Shown: positions 33,791 to 47,165 of the stretch, piece by piece | Numbering within the stretch: position 1 is the stretch's first letter | Layout: each line of letters starts with the position of its first letter | Assembly: GCA_029204225.1 (NCBI GenBank) | Contig: CM055095.1 | Coordinates: forward strand, 25,586,503 to 25,650,502 | DNA from: Diphasiastrum complanatum | Lineage: Eukaryota > Streptophyta > Lycopodiopsida > Lycopodiales > Lycopodiaceae | Direction: 5' to 3' | DNA: 64,000 bases | Notes under the pieces: generated by a model | Told to the model about the DNA's origin: nothing | The model's database searches: none | What the model saw: only the letters and a program-made list of their open reading frames with translations | Program-made: the position numbers and the translations under genes

Positions 33791-34813
33791 GGTTGTTTAT
33801 TATACATATGATTCTAATGCTCAAACCGTGGATCTCAATGCCCAAGCTTAAAATCCAAACCAAGTTGTCTTTGTCGCACATCAACTCCCCGCAATACAAG
33901 GATGTTTTATTTGTGCAGGTAAGCATCCTAGTATTTGATGCCCAGATAAACTCCGTTTTTCTCCAGGTTGTGAAAACTGTGGTATTGAACATCACGTGAA
34001 GGACTACCTATCCCGATCCAAACCTGTTGCTCCTGTCTATTCAGTGCAAGTAGAAATTTTACCAGTTGAAACTCATCCTGCTTGGGTCTTGACTCGGGCA
34101 CAAACCCAATGCCCAGTCCCTACACCTGCACCCAGCAAAACTCAGCAGCAGGTTGTCCCTCCTAGTGAAGATTCAACCCCGAAAATTTATCCACACCCAT
34201 CTGAAAAAATTCGACTGCATCATCAGTATCGACAATAAATCCGCAATGCCGACCAACAATCTTCCACCTCCCATAAAGTACCTCACAAGCCTTTTGAAGA
34301 CAAAACCCTTGAAGGTATCAAAGTCTGGGGAGATTTACTACAAGCCAATGTCACTCTTCCTTTCCATGTTCTCTGGAAGCATGCTGGAAAATGGAAACAC
34401 CAGATCCAATCCAATCACGCCACCAGCCCTAATGAGTTGCCTGAAATGTCCTTACACCTAACCAATCCACTCAATGAACGAGGCAACACCAAAATCCCAA
34501 CTACCCATCACCAATCACGTGAAGTTTTAGCAGTTCTCGATAGTGGCTCCGGTGTCAATATCATTTTCACATCCCTCATGCTAGAATGGAATTTGAGAGA
34601 CAAGCTTGCCAAACCCACTTGTCAGCTTATGATTGCTGATCAAAGTGTGGTCCGACCTACCGGTTTCCTTCCACAAGTGCTGATCAAACTAGGAGGTCTA
34701 AAGTTTTCTGTAGATCTAGTAGTACTTGATATTTCCAATAATGCCTATTCATATGAATTACTACTTGGTCATCCGTGGTTCACCAATGCAAGAGTCGTTC
34801 ATGACTGGAGCTG
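33791..34813 (+). pseudogene. Ty3/gypsy gag C-end and aspartic protease
   Basis: The protease is at about 34437-34813. The active-site motif VLDSGSGVN (about 34530) and LLLGHPWF (about 34765) are in place. The gag to protease linker is broken by stops. Cys-rich knuckle remnants near 33910-34010 (CAGKH-, CENCGIEHHV-like reading) are weak. Confidence 0.75.
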
Positions 34814-35149
34814 AGTCACTTTTAGAAATCGTGACAGTTCTGTCACCATTGATTCAATGGACAAACTCAAACCTGCACGCATCTATGACGAAGGGTCCTC
34901 GACCACCAACTCAGTGTTTGAACCATACCAGTCCAGCCACGAAAAATGTCATTATGTTAAATCTACTGATATCATAAACTGGAGTAACAGTTTAGCTACC
35001 ATTGATTGTGTGAATGCCAATTATTGTGCTCAGCATCAGGATGATTGTACCTCTCCACTCCCGATCGATCACGACCAATTACCTGATCTTGATACACCTA
35101 TCATCAATATCAATTTTATTGATATCCTTCCACACAATGATTAGTTACT

Positions 35150-37300
35150 AAATGTTGCATAGCTACCTACTAATGAGTCAAAAGATATATTCGTCGATGA
35201 CGAGAATGTCTTACGAATTCAGAATTGCCCCAAAGATTTGGACATTTCTGATATTTAGATCCTCAGTTACATGGAGGCACTTCCACTTAGGGCCTATCCG
35301 CAACATGCTTCCAAGGTGGAACCGGTTGCCAAGGTTATAGTTGAAAAGCCTGATACAAAATTTTACTATGCCCTCATCCACACACCTCCACACAGGCAAA
35401 GCCTCATCCACACAGCCAAAGCCTCAACCATGTGGCCATGCTGTGAAAGAAAAGATGAAAAAACCACTTCAAATTCAACCACCTGGCGACCTCACAACTA
35501 TTAGGGAAGTTCCTGAGATTGCCTCGGTTCCTACACCAACCCCCAAATGTCCCCAATCACCATCTCGGCAAGTGAAAGGCAAGGCCCCCCTCGAATCTCC
35601 AGCCCATGATGTCCCTGCATACTTTCAGGACTATACGATCGAGGATGTTACAATCCAATTACCCCAAGATCAACGTGAGCCAAATGGTAATTCGCCCTAC
35701 GAAGGCCCTGTGCTTCTTTGAGTGAACCAAATGAAACAAACGAATATATTGTCCACGTCGGAGCTCATCTCAATCACGAACAATGCAGACGACTTGAAAA
35801 GCTCCTACGAAAATATAGACATGTGTTTGCGTGGACCTATAAAGACATGAAAGGCATCTCACCCCAGGTAGCTGTGCATTATATCCCGCTTAAACCGGGT
35901 GTGAGGCCAACTGCTAGTCGTGCATACAAACACAATCCAATCTATAAGGCCAAGATCAAAGAAGAATTACAACGCCTCTTAGATGCGGGATTTATCTATG
36001 AAATCGAGCATACTAAGTGGGTCCCTAATTGTCATCGTTCCCAAGAAAAATGGAAAACTCCGAATCTGTGTTGACTTTAAGAAACTTGACGCTGTCACTG
36101 AATGTGATCATTTTCCATTACCTTTCGGAGAATCCATCTTAGAAAATCTAGCAGGAGATGAGGCTTACAATATGATCCTTCTTAGATGGCTTTAGCGGAT
36201 ACAATATGATCCAAATTGCTGAAGAAGATCAACATAAAATCGCTTTTGCCACAGAATGGGGAACCTTCTGTTGGAAAGTCATGTCTTTCGGTCTTTGCAA
36301 TGCCCCTAGCACCTTCCAACGTGTTATGCAAGCTGCCTTTTCTCAGTAGATGGGCAATACCCTAGAGGTTTACTTGGATGATTTAGGTGCACATTCAGAA
36401 GAAACACGCCATCTGTTTGTGCTCAAAATTTTTTTTATCTCGGCATTTCCCTTAATCCTGAAAAATGCCAGACCTGGGTAACACATGGTATTGTGTTAGG
36501 ACACATTATTTCCCAAAATGGCATTGTCACTGACCCCAAAAAGATCCTTATCATTCAAAATCTACCGGACCACGTACAATATGCGAAGTTTACTCTTTCC
36601 TTGGCCACGCCAACTACTATCGGTGCTTTATTTTCGATTTCGCTAACAAAGCACGCTTAATCTAAACAAAGTAGTTGTAGTTTCCGAATGGACGAATGAA
36701 CAACACTTAATCAGCTCAAAGAAGCCCTTACCAATGCACCTATCCTCCGGGCTCCTGATTATTCTAAGGAATTCCATGTGCATACCGATGCATCCAAGGA
36801 TGCCATTGGAGCAGTGCTCACCGAGAAAATTCAAAAAGGACTACCCAATCCATTTTCTCAGTAGACAATTGATACCTGCTGAAGTCGATTATACCACTAC
36901 CGAACGTGAAGCCTTGGCAATGGTATATGTGGTTCAAAAGTTTCGCCATTATCTTATGGGAAAAGTTTTTGCATTCTTCACTGATTATCAAGCACTGTTA
37001 TATCTCATCAACAAGACATGCACAAAAGGCCGTATTACTAGTTGGATCCTGTTATTGCTAGAATTTGAGTTTAGGATCGTAGTTCGTAAGGGAATCCAAC
37101 ATTTTCTAGCAGATCATCTGTCCCGAATCCCTAACCTTCCCACCCCTAATCAAGGCGTCAACGATGATTTACCAGATGCCATCCTTTTCCAAGTTGACTC
37201 TAAGGAAATCACAAAATATTTAACTTCAGGACAGATGGATCCTTCTTGTCTAAACCTGAACAACGTACGTTGGTCCTCAAAACCAAACCTTATACGTTAA
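35150..37300 (+). pseudogene. Ty3/gypsy reverse transcriptase and RNase H
   Basis: RT starts with FAWTYKDMKGISPQVAVH and LDAGFIYEI (35820-36010), then VPKKNGKLRICVDFKKLDAV, DGFSGYNMIQIAEEDQHK, and the catalytic YLDDLGAHSEE near 36375. RNase H follows: HIHTDAS-equivalent near 36780, HFLSRQLIPAEVDYTTTEREALAMVYVVQKFRHYLMG at 36850-36960 (only part needed for recognition), and ADHLSRIPN at 37110. The FAWTYKDM-type motif fits the non-chromoviral Tat-related lineage. Stops and frameshifts occur at about 36030, 36190 and 36350. Confidence 0.88.
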
Positions 37301-38420
37301 TTGCAGGCCAACTCTACAAGCAAGTTTAGATGGAATCATCCGATGTTGTCTTACTGAAGGTGAAATACCCTCTGTAATTTTCCTCACTCATGAAGGTATC
37401 GGTGTAGGCCATTTTTCTTCTAAAATGACTGCAAAGAAAATCCTTTTGGCCAACACTCTTCAAGGATACACACAATTATACCAAGGCTTGTGATGTGTGT
37501 TAACGCACAAAATGCTTCAAAAAGACCAACTATATGCCATTACACCTTGTACCCATTGATCAAGCTTTCCAAAAATGGGGCATTGATTATGTCGGAGCCA
37601 TTAGTCCTGCTGCTCGGCACACACAATCTCGTTACATCATAGTAGCTATGGACTATTGTACCAAATGGGCTGAAGCAAGAGCTGGTCGCAATGCTGACGC
37701 TCGTTCTACCGCAAAATTTCTCTATGAACAGGTAATAGTTCATTTTGACTGTCCTCTAGAACTTATCAATGATAGGGGTACACATTTCCTTAACTCTGTC
37801 ATAGCAGATCTCCTTTCAAAAAAATTTGTGGTACATCGCAAAAGTTTCCCATACTATCCACGATGCAATGGCCAGGTGGAATCCACCAATAAAATTCTAT
37901 GTGAAATTCTCACCAAAACCATTGAATCCAGTCGATCTGATTGGGAACTCAAACTTCATGCTCTCTCTAGGCTTATCGCACCACCCCGAAGAAAGCTACA
38001 AGCTTAACCCCTTTCTAACTAGCATATGGCCAAGAAGCCGTTATGCCTATAGCATTCCATATCCCCTCCCTTCGAGTGGACTATAATCTTGAACTCGATA
38101 ATCAACAAACTCTAGCAAATAGGTTATTCCATCTGGGACAACTATGCGAAACACGATGGATCAACATCCATACTTAACAAGTCCACAAACGTCGACAAAA
38201 AGCATGGCATGATCGATCATTGAAACTTAGAGACTTCTAGGTTGGAGATAAGGTCCTGCTATACCAGGCCAAAGCCTTTAAAGGCAAACTAAAATTTTCT
38301 GGCCAAGGTCCTTACGTCATTGAAAAAATCTTTGCCTCTGGATATGTTTAACTCCAAACCCTTCAAGGCGATATCCTCAACACTGTGGTCAATGGGAGTA
38401 GACTGAGAAAGTACAATGAA
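37301..38420 (+). pseudogene. Ty3/gypsy integrase
   Basis: The zinc-finger remnant is followed by a long open core (37534-38007) with all three DDE residues: WGIDYVGAI, NDRGTHFLN and NGQVESTNK. The C-terminal domain is readable in shifted frames to 38420 (DKVLLYQAKAFKGKLKF, RLRKYNEP). It is the least damaged part of this element. Confidence 0.88.
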
Positions 38421-39074
38421 CCCTGTTTTTATCTTGATATGTATTAGTTGTTTTTCCTACTGTTCGTCTTTACTTGTCTTTACTACTTGCCTGCCATTTC
38501 GACAATTTTTTTGTTGTGCTTTCTTGTTCACACCATCAAGATACTATCAGATCAGGCATACAAATAGTCTTTCTCTGAGAAAACCACAAAAGTCATTATT
38601 TTCCGAAGATTTGCCTCACACCATCTCAGATAGGATTCGCCTAACCCCTTTTTTATAGTGCACGATTCATTTTTAGCCTTTGCGAATTTTGTCTCAGAGA
38701 CAAACTTTTCAGAAATAGAAAAAGTTAGTTTTTGCATCAAAGATTATCTTCCAGAATTCGTAGACAATTCGTTGACGCTTAGAAATATTTCTACGATTTT
38801 TTTGTCACCTCCACAAATTTTGATCAGACACATTTTTGTATTGTCAGTCATTTTTTCTATTTTGAGACACAAAAATTACTTACAGAAATTTGTCGACCCT
38901 CAGAACACTGCCTCAAATTTGCGACCATCATTACGAAATCGTAGAGATTGAGGACGATTTGTGGGTGGAGTTGCGAATTTCTGACAAAAAAAGTCTATAT
39001 ATAGACCTCCACCCTTCTCTCCATGAATTCATTTTAGATTGCTCTGGCAAGTTTGAAAATTTTGGACTGCTACT
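38421..39074 (+). other. Spacer between integrase and downstream ORF
   Basis: AT-rich, with several short frames but no recognised domain. It includes AATTCG-rich sequence reminiscent of the leader at 31.6-32.1 kb. Confidence 0.4.
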
Positions 39075-41782
39075 ATGGCCTCCCATGACTCCTCGCTCTC
39101 TCTGCATCGCCGTAAACCCCCTAGACCTTATTTAAAGGACTTTTTTATGATTTGTATCAAGAATTACGCCGAGCAGCTGATCCTCGCCAAGGATATCTTC
39201 ACAAACCATGGGTTTGATCTGACTCACTTTCGTGACCAGTAGAGCGAGAGCCTGATCCAAGCGGCCTACTCAACCTATTCGGATGAATTCTAGACCTTTA
39301 AGCTTACATCTAAGAGTGGTAGTTACACAATAATCAACATCTCTCTTGAGCATACACAGAGCATTGGCTTCCCTAATCTCGGAGAGACAATCCATGACAA
39401 GGGCACCATTTATGATGCCAAGTATTTTACAAAGTTTCTGACAGAGGACGGCAAAATTATTGCCCAAACCAACGACGGGATCACCATCCGCCTCCTCAAA
39501 AATCCCAATCTTCGGGCTGTCTCGAAAATCCTCGTCACCATGGTTGAGGTGCATACTGCCAAGATGGATCACATACTCCCGAGCGACCTCTTCTATGTGA
39601 CAATCACCACGAACGACCCCACTCAAAACTACAAGTGGGCTGAGAAGGTAGCAGAAAAGCTATGTGGGGCCTTGAAAGCCAGGAAACCAACTACCAAGTG
39701 TGGATATCTCCTCTTGGTCACCAAATAGTTGGGATCTCGGGCGGCTGCTGCCCTCAAAGAGCTTGATGATATCTATCCATGCACTAAGAAGTGAGCCAGC
39801 ACCCAACCGACGGTAGAACCAATTTCACCAGCACCCCCAACTAAGAAGCGGAAAGGGAAGGCGATCAGCACGGAAGCCGAGTACCTCATGACATTTTATC
39901 CAGTGACATCGACGTTGAGTATGCTGAATCCGGAGGGAGCCTTAAACCCTCTCAGGTCCCGAAGGAGGTCCTAGCACAACAGGAGACCTTACTCCACCAG
40001 GCCCAACAACGCAGACAAGCAGTAGCGGCAGCAGCAGGCAGCTCAATTGAGACAGACACTTCTAATTCTGATCCTATGGGCATGGTTTAGTCCACACCAG
40101 CACCTTCCACAACCCCAACTCCCTCACTTGCTCTCACACTTCCAACACCACCTCCACCATTTACTACTACCTCCACACCGTCACTCACTCTCAACATGGG
40201 CTTCGATTCCACACTTCCACAAAAGCCCTCACCTATACAAATATCCACCCTACTTGACTCTACAGTCAATGTACATGATTTTGCCTTACAATTACTAACA
40301 GGAATTCCAGCAACCACCATCACCAGTAACCCACTCCACACATCTCCGCCATGCAGTATTTCCCCACCTCTTTCACCTATCATCCCTTGATCACCTCCAC
40401 CTACCTTTCGTTCATCTCCATCTACCTCTGCTCATGATTTTCTACCCTTTAACCCAATGCCATATCCTAAGTATACACGCACCTTCCCTGACATTGGCCC
40501 TTGGGAGCAGTTACCTCTTGCAACCCAAAAAGTGGTATGGTTGGTAAATGAGCTCCAATATAATCTATTCGGCACCCTAGGGGGACAATATACCATGTGG
40601 CAATTCGACGATGGCGCTATGGAGGACCTTCAGAAAGAAAAAACAAGACTGGAAGTGGAAAACAAGCAACAACAGTTGCAGATCCAAAATCTCACCGCTT
40701 ATAATCAACAATAGTAGCAGATGCTCATCCACCTCCATAACCAGCTCCAACTGAAGGTATCCAACATGTTGAATACCATCGATAACATCAAAGCAGAAAG
40801 GGATGAGACCGTAGCAGATGCAAAAACCGCACGTTTTGCTATGAAGGAACAGTTAGAATTGGTGGACTTCAATGACTTCGCACCACCAACTATTCTTGAG
40901 GGAACTCCCATTCCAGTGGTGGCTTATCAAACGCTGGCTTAAAAGTTAAAAGTCACTACGGAGCAGCACACAAAATAAAACAATCATACCTTGGTTCTGT
41001 CGGGGCCCTGAACCAACACATTGCCACCCTGGAAATGGTTAAAGGCAGCTGCCCAGTCAACGCCATCAGTTCATGCAGAGCACGCCCAGTTCCATGATTC
41101 CGGGCACCACTTTGATGGACCAGATGGTGGAGATGGAGCAGGATTCCAGCAGCCTCTTCCTGCTACTCAAGGCTCCTCATTTCAAGGTCAACCCCTGGGG
41201 CAAGGAGCTCAAGCACCAACCAATCTGTCAGGCTTTGGTGGTACCAGCTCTCAACATGATCTTTTTTCTTCCACCGCTTCTAACTATGTCGACACCACTA
41301 ACCCCCCATTTATTCAACGCCAATTTTCTCGTGAATCACAAAGAATTGCTGAAGCTAACTCTTCCCCTCCCCACTCTCCTGAACCTGATCCCCAAATTCA
41401 GCATGAGATTGCCTCTGAAGCACCAACCATCTGGCACAAAATCACGCCCATAGAACCAAGCAAGGAGTTGCATGCCTCTCAAGAGTTTGCCAAGAAATAT
41501 CCAACGACAAAAGAGCGAGGTGGCTACATATTGCCAAATTTGGACCAGTGTCAAACACATAAAGAAGCAGTCAAACTCCTGGATCCACAACCTCTCTGGC
41601 GCCATCAGCTCTTCCGAAAAAGTAAGACCTCAATGGCACGGTATATCGAAGCACCCTCCTATATGCGCACAAATCCTTATTACTTCAGTAGCGGGCGAGA
41701 ACCGTTTCCTGCCACCAAGGTCAAGAATAGGATATTTTGGCCCAAGCTCACAAGCGTCGATACCGGCAAGTTAGCCGCTTGA
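39075..41782 (+). pseudogene. Long same-strand ORF downstream of gypsy pol (about 900 codons), function unknown
   Basis: The ATG at 39075 starts a frame running to about 39890, then after a single shift another frame runs to the TAA/TGA region at 41782. I count about eleven in-frame stops, almost all TAG, TGA or TAA one C-to-T step from Gln or Arg codons, so the ancestral frame seems to have been continuous. Content: an N-terminal globular-looking part (KNYAEQLILAKDIFTNHGFD; VAEKLCGALKARKPTTKCG), a Pro/Thr/Ser-rich low-complexity middle, a coiled-coil around 40620-40900 (EKTRLEVENKQQQLQIQNL), a Gln/Gly-rich stretch, and a hydrophilic C-terminus. No homologue is recognised. Position after integrase on the same strand suggests an extra element-encoded protein; a captured host gene is the alternative. 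Confidence 0.6.
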
Positions 41783-41794
41783 AATGTTAAGGAC

Positions 41795-44578
41795 TTTGTC
41801 GACTTTTGAAGATTGCAAGTAAAATGTGAACTAAGTTCATTTCTGTCTGAATCTGAATTAAAATTGAGATTTGACATACCTACCAAAGTAGAATGTTTCT
41901 CTCTTGACAATGGTTTTGTCAAAATATCAACCAACATATTGTATGACAGTAACTTAGTACAACATCTTTATTCTGAACTTTCTCTCTAAGAAAAAAAAAC
42001 TGAATTTCTATGTGTTTAGTTCTAGAATGAGTTCATGGGTTCATAGATAGAGCTATGCAGCTCTGATTGTCGCACTGGAGTATAGTTGGACTGATCTGTA
42101 AAAATTGCACATCTTGTAGCAACTTTCTAAGCCAAGTAATATCCTTCATTACGGATGTAGCTGCAACATATTTTGATTTTGTAGAGGACAACGAAATGCA
42201 TTTTTGCTTTCTGTTATTCCATGAGATTGGTCCTCCCGCAAGAAAACAAATTTAACCAGATGTGGACTTTTTGGTATCCATGTCTCCTACCCAATCTGAA
42301 TCTGAATAACTGACTAATGTAATGGCAGCTTCTGTATTACCATTATAGCACAAAGCATTGTGCTTTGTAGCTCGAATGTACTTAAATTCTTTTTGCAGAG
42401 CCTTCCAGTGTTGTAAGTTTGGATTGGACATGTATTGTGATAGTGTGCTTGTCACATATGCTAGATCAGGTCATGTGCAAATCATAGAATACATTATAGA
42501 CCCGATTATCGACTGATAAGGGTGTTTGCACATCTCTTGTTGTTCTGCTTGAGTTACGGGGCACATGTCTTTAGATAGTTTGGATCCTGGATCCATGGGC
42601 GAGTCTATCGGCGTATAGTCCTCCATGCCATATCTGCGAAGTACATTGGTTAGATATGCTTCTTGGCTTATAGTGATTATTCTACCTATGCAATCTCTGG
42701 TGATCTCCATACCAAGTAGGTAATGAATTGGGCATGAATCAGTCATCTCAAATCCTGTTGAAGGCAAACATTTTGTTTCATATAGTAACTGATTTGAATT
42801 GTTGATAATTAAAGAATCATCAACATACAAGGCTATTATGACATAGCTTGGGCCTTCACACTTGAGATACACATTTGAGTCTATGCTGTAAGAAGTAAAG
42901 TTGTGCTGCAACAAGAAGTGATTAATTCTTTCATACCAAGCTTGCTTGAGGCCATAAAGCTTCTTTTAAAATTTACATATCATATGCTCTTGGCCTTGAA
43001 GTACGTAACCTTCTGGTTGATAAATGAAAATGTCTTCTTGTGTATATCTGTGAAGGAATGATGTCTAATGAATGTCTAGATCCTCTACAACAGCTATAGC
43101 CAGCAAGGTTCGAATAGATTCATGCTTTACCACTAGACTGAAAGTGTCAGTGTAAGCTATTTCATATACTTGCTCATATCCCTTAACCACCAATCCAGCT
43201 TTCCATTTGGATATTGATCCATCTGGATTAAGCTTTAGTTTGAAAATCCACTTAGTGTCAATTAGTTTTGTACCTGTAGGAGGATTAACAAGACTCCAAG
43301 TCTTGTTCTTCATCAATGAGTTGTACTCAGTGTCCATGATAGCTTTCCATTTTTTTGCATCTGACACACAATGCTTCTGCAACAGTGACAGATTCATCAT
43401 GACTGATAAATGCCTAAGGGACAAAACGATCACGTTGTTGTCATTGTCATGCAGATCTTTGAACTGTAGGTTCTTGAGTAGATGAATCTCCTGGGTGAAT
43501 GACTGAGATATCTTCAACTTGTGGTTAAACGATTGTAGGTCTGGGCCTATCGACGGTAAATGGAGTTTTTGGAACAAACTCCTGCATTTCCTGCTTTTGC
43601 TTGAAATCATAGAGTTTCTCTTCAAGGAAGACTATATCGTGGCTAACTGATATCTGACCTGTTTCATCATCATAAATGTGGTATGATTTATGTGATGTTG
43701 AATAGCCAATAAAAATATACTTATAGTTGATTGGGATCTAGCTTTTTCCTTAGATCAGACTGTATTTGTGCATAACAGAGACATTCAAACACACGTAGGT
43801 GTTTAAGACTTTGTTTGTAACCATAGTAGGCTTCAAACGGAGTTCTGGAGCCGACTGCCTTTGTGCTAAAATAATTTTATAGATAGCAAGCTGTAGAAAT
43901 TGCTTCAGCTCAAAATTTCTTGGGTAACTTAGCATTGGACATCATGGATCGTGTTGCTTCCAATAATGTTTGATTCTTTCATTCAGCTACGTCGTTCTGT
44001 TGTGGAGTGTAGTTTGTAGTGAACTGATGGTGCATGCTGCTTGAAGATAAGTAGTCCACCATTTCATCAGACATATACTCTCCCCCTGAATCAGACCGCA
44101 GGGTCTTGATCTTCTAACCAGTTTGAGTCTCAACAGACTGTTTATATTCTATGAAACAATTGAATATTTTAGACTTGTTCTTGATGAACATAGTTCTGGT
44201 AAATCGGGAGTAGTCATCAATAAAAGTGATGAAAGATAAAGCATTACCCAAAGAGGGCACATTTATAGGACCACATAAATCACTATGGATTAATTCAAGA
44301 ATGGATTTAGCTCTTTTGGCTTGTCCTTTAGGAAATCTTGTTCTAGGTTGTTTTTTCTAATAAGCACCTTTCACAAACAATCTGATTTCTGTTGGAGACA
44401 ACATTAATACTCATATCCTTGACCATGCTATTTATGATGCATATACAAGATCGAACTCATGTTTAAGTGTCCTAATCTTTGATGCCATAATGATAGGGGA
44501 ATCAGAATTTGTTTCCTTCCCAAGATTATATACAGGAACAATGTCGATTTTGTTGGTCACCACCTGAAAAATGAGAGA
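41795..44578 (-). pseudogene. Minus-strand copia pol (integrase, RT, RNase H)
   Basis: Right to left: integrase remnants (44570-43640), RT at 43625-43065 (TKWIFKLKLNPDGSISKWKA, VVKGYEQVYEIAYTDTFS), then YVDDSLIINN and HYLLGMEITRD near 42830-42700, and RNase H (YSDSDWVGDMDTKKSTSG, SWNNRKQKCISLSSTKSKY) to 42000. The copia end MLVDILTKPLSREKH follows near 41937-41890. It belongs to the same family as the 28.4-30.5 kb copy. Stops are scattered, and no LTR is attached on either side. Confidence 0.85.
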
Positions 44579-44579
44579 G

Positions 44580-47165
44580 AGAAGTGGGGAGTGTATTATA
44601 CACTGTTGAATTTTTGCACCTGCTAATTCCGATAAGTTTTGATCTTGTTGATATTGACCCGGTGCTTAAACACCTCGCCGTTCAACTCAGCTAATTTTGC
44701 GGTGTTATTCTCGTACAACTTTTGGATGACGTAAGGGCCATTCCATCTGGGGCCCAACTTCTGAGGCATTAATTCATGCCTTGCGTCATAGAATAGTACT
44801 AATTGTCCTTGGGTGAAGTGGTAGTCTCGCAAGTTCCGATCATGGACTTCTTTCATCCGTCATTTGTGAGCCTTCTGGTGGTTTAATGCAGTTATCCTGT
44901 GTTTGTCTAGATCTTGCAAAGTGTTCAGTCGTTGTTGGATGGATTCTTTCCCTCCTAGGTCGTGTTTCATGGCAAATCGTAGGGATGGTAGCTCCACCTC
45001 AATAGGCAAAACACATTCCTACCCATACACTAAAAAAAATGGAGTATGATTGGTGCTAGCCTTGTACGTGGTATTGTATGCCCATAAGGCAAAGTACAGT
45101 TTCTTATCCCAATCTCGTTGGCTTTCTAACATAGTCTTTTTTAGAATACCCACTAACTGCTTGTTTGTGCTTTCTGCTTGACCATTGGCCTGTGGGTGGT
45201 AGGGGGTACTTTTCCGATGTTTGATCGTTAGCTGATCAATTAGGGCCTTGATTTTTTTGTTCAAGAACTGGGTCCCTCTATCAGATACGATCTCCCGGGG
45301 AGTACCAAATCGCCCTATCACTTGTTCGAGTAAGAACCAGGCTGTTTCTTTCGAGTTATCCTTTGCTACTGCTCGTGCTTCGGCCCATTTAGTAAAATAG
45401 TCGGTGGCTACTATGATGTAGTGTTTTCTACTAGAGGATGTCGGGTGTATTGATCCCACGAAATTTATACCCCACTTTTGGAATGGAAGGCATGTCTGTA
45501 TAGGAATTAATGAGCGTACCTTGTTTTTTGATATATCTACCCATTGGCAAGTATCACAATTTTTTGCGTGGGCATGAGCATCTTGGAATAGTGTGGGCCA
45601 CCAATATCCAGCCCTTAGGAGCTTCTGCTCTGTGAGTTGACCCACAAAATGGCCACCGCAAGCAGAATCGTGGCACTCTTCTAGGACAAATTTAGCTTCC
45701 TCAGGGGTTATACAACGCCGATATATTCCTTCACCCCTCGTCTATATAAGATTCCTCCTATGAGTGTGAACTTCAAGGCATGTAGTCGTAACTTCCGTTT
45801 TTCCTGGGTGGTCATGTCCTCGGGGTTATCTAATGTTGATAAGTAAGTTGCTAATGTCACATACCAACCGGGGATCTGTGCAACGTCTACCTTCAATAGT
45901 TCTTTCAAGTGATCTGTCTCCCACTCGCTATCGGTGTTGGTCACCCCTCCTACCTCACAGATGCAGTCAGTAAGTCCTTGTACCTAGGTGGGTTGCTCTG
46001 GAGGGTATAGTCAAATTCTTGAAGAGATATGATCCACTTCATCAATCGTTCGGGTGGTTCTAGTTTGTTCATCATCAGAGTTATTGCCATGCTTTTGGTA
46101 AAAAAGGTCACTTTTCGGTGTAATAGATAATGTCTAAGCTTTGCGGTGGCGTAGGCTATCCCTAAACATATCTTTTCAGCCTTTGAGTGGTTAAGCTCTG
46201 CCTTGCTTAGTTTCCTTCCTATGAAGATAATAGGGTGGTAAATCTTATCCCAGATATGAACTAAGCAATAGTTGATGCATGTATCGGTGGTGCTAGTAAA
46301 TACGTAGAATTCTCTATCGTACATCGGTGGTTTCAGAATTGGGGCATTAGCTAGGGCTATTTTTAATCCTTGGAAGGACTTCTCGCACTCTTTGTCCCAT
46401 GACCACTTGGTTTCATTTTTCAATAAGCCCGTCATGGGGTATGTGTGGGAGGCATAGGCCATCACATATCTTTTGTAATAACTAGTTGAACCTAGGAAGG
46501 TTTGAAGCTGACGCACGGTGGTGGGGCCCATCATAGCTAATATCATGGCGATCTTTTTGGGATCGGTGGCCATGCCATATTTACTGATCACATGGCCTAA
46601 CAACACTCCATATGGTACTCCAAATAGACATTTGTTGGCGTTCAATGCGATGCAGGTGGCTGCGCACTTTTGGAAGCATTTCTCGAGTATGGCGAGGTGG
46701 TCAGTGATTGTAGATGTCCCGCAGAGGTCATCTCTGAAGATTTTGAGGTTCTCATCTAAGATGTCCTGGAATTGTTCGTTCATGAATCGTTGATAGGTCC
46801 CTGGCGCATTGGTAAGCCCAAACAACATGACGTGGTATGCGAATACTCCAAATGTGGTAGTGAAGGTGGTTTTTAATTTGTCTTCCTCTGCTATGGCTAT
46901 CTGGTTATAGTCGGCGAAGCAATCCATGAATGAATATTGTTCCCTCCCTGCCATCTCTTCTAGGACTTGGTCTATAAATGGTAGTGGGTAGTAGTCCTTC
47001 CTAGTTTGTTTGTTCAAGTGCTTGTAGTCTACACATACTCGGATACGTGTGGAGTTCTTCTTCGTTCGTGGTACAATTTCCAGTTGTGTGGCCAGCCCTT
47101 GTGAATGCCCAGCCGCCCAATTGTGATCTGTGATCAATCTCAGACTTGAGGACTCTACGTATCGC
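44580..47165 (-). pseudogene. Minus-strand Ty3/gypsy pol
   Basis: The best-preserved pol of the window. RT-RNase H is open for 395 codons (47137-45950): RVCVDYKHLNKQTRKDYYPLPF, then LFGLTNAPGTYQRFMN, an active site read FRDDLCG instead of the usual F/YxDD, and RNase H with RKLSKAELNHSKAEK. A linker (45944-45708) and integrase (45700-45019) follow: HHCC finger CDTCQ, core motifs WGINFVGSI, VSDRGTQFLN and NGQAESTNK, then YNTTYKASTNHTP. The C-terminal SH3-like part (44856-44623) has KLGPRWNGPYVIQKL. The first catalytic Asp of integrase is Asn. The upstream RT start, protease and gag are missing. Confidence 0.88.
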
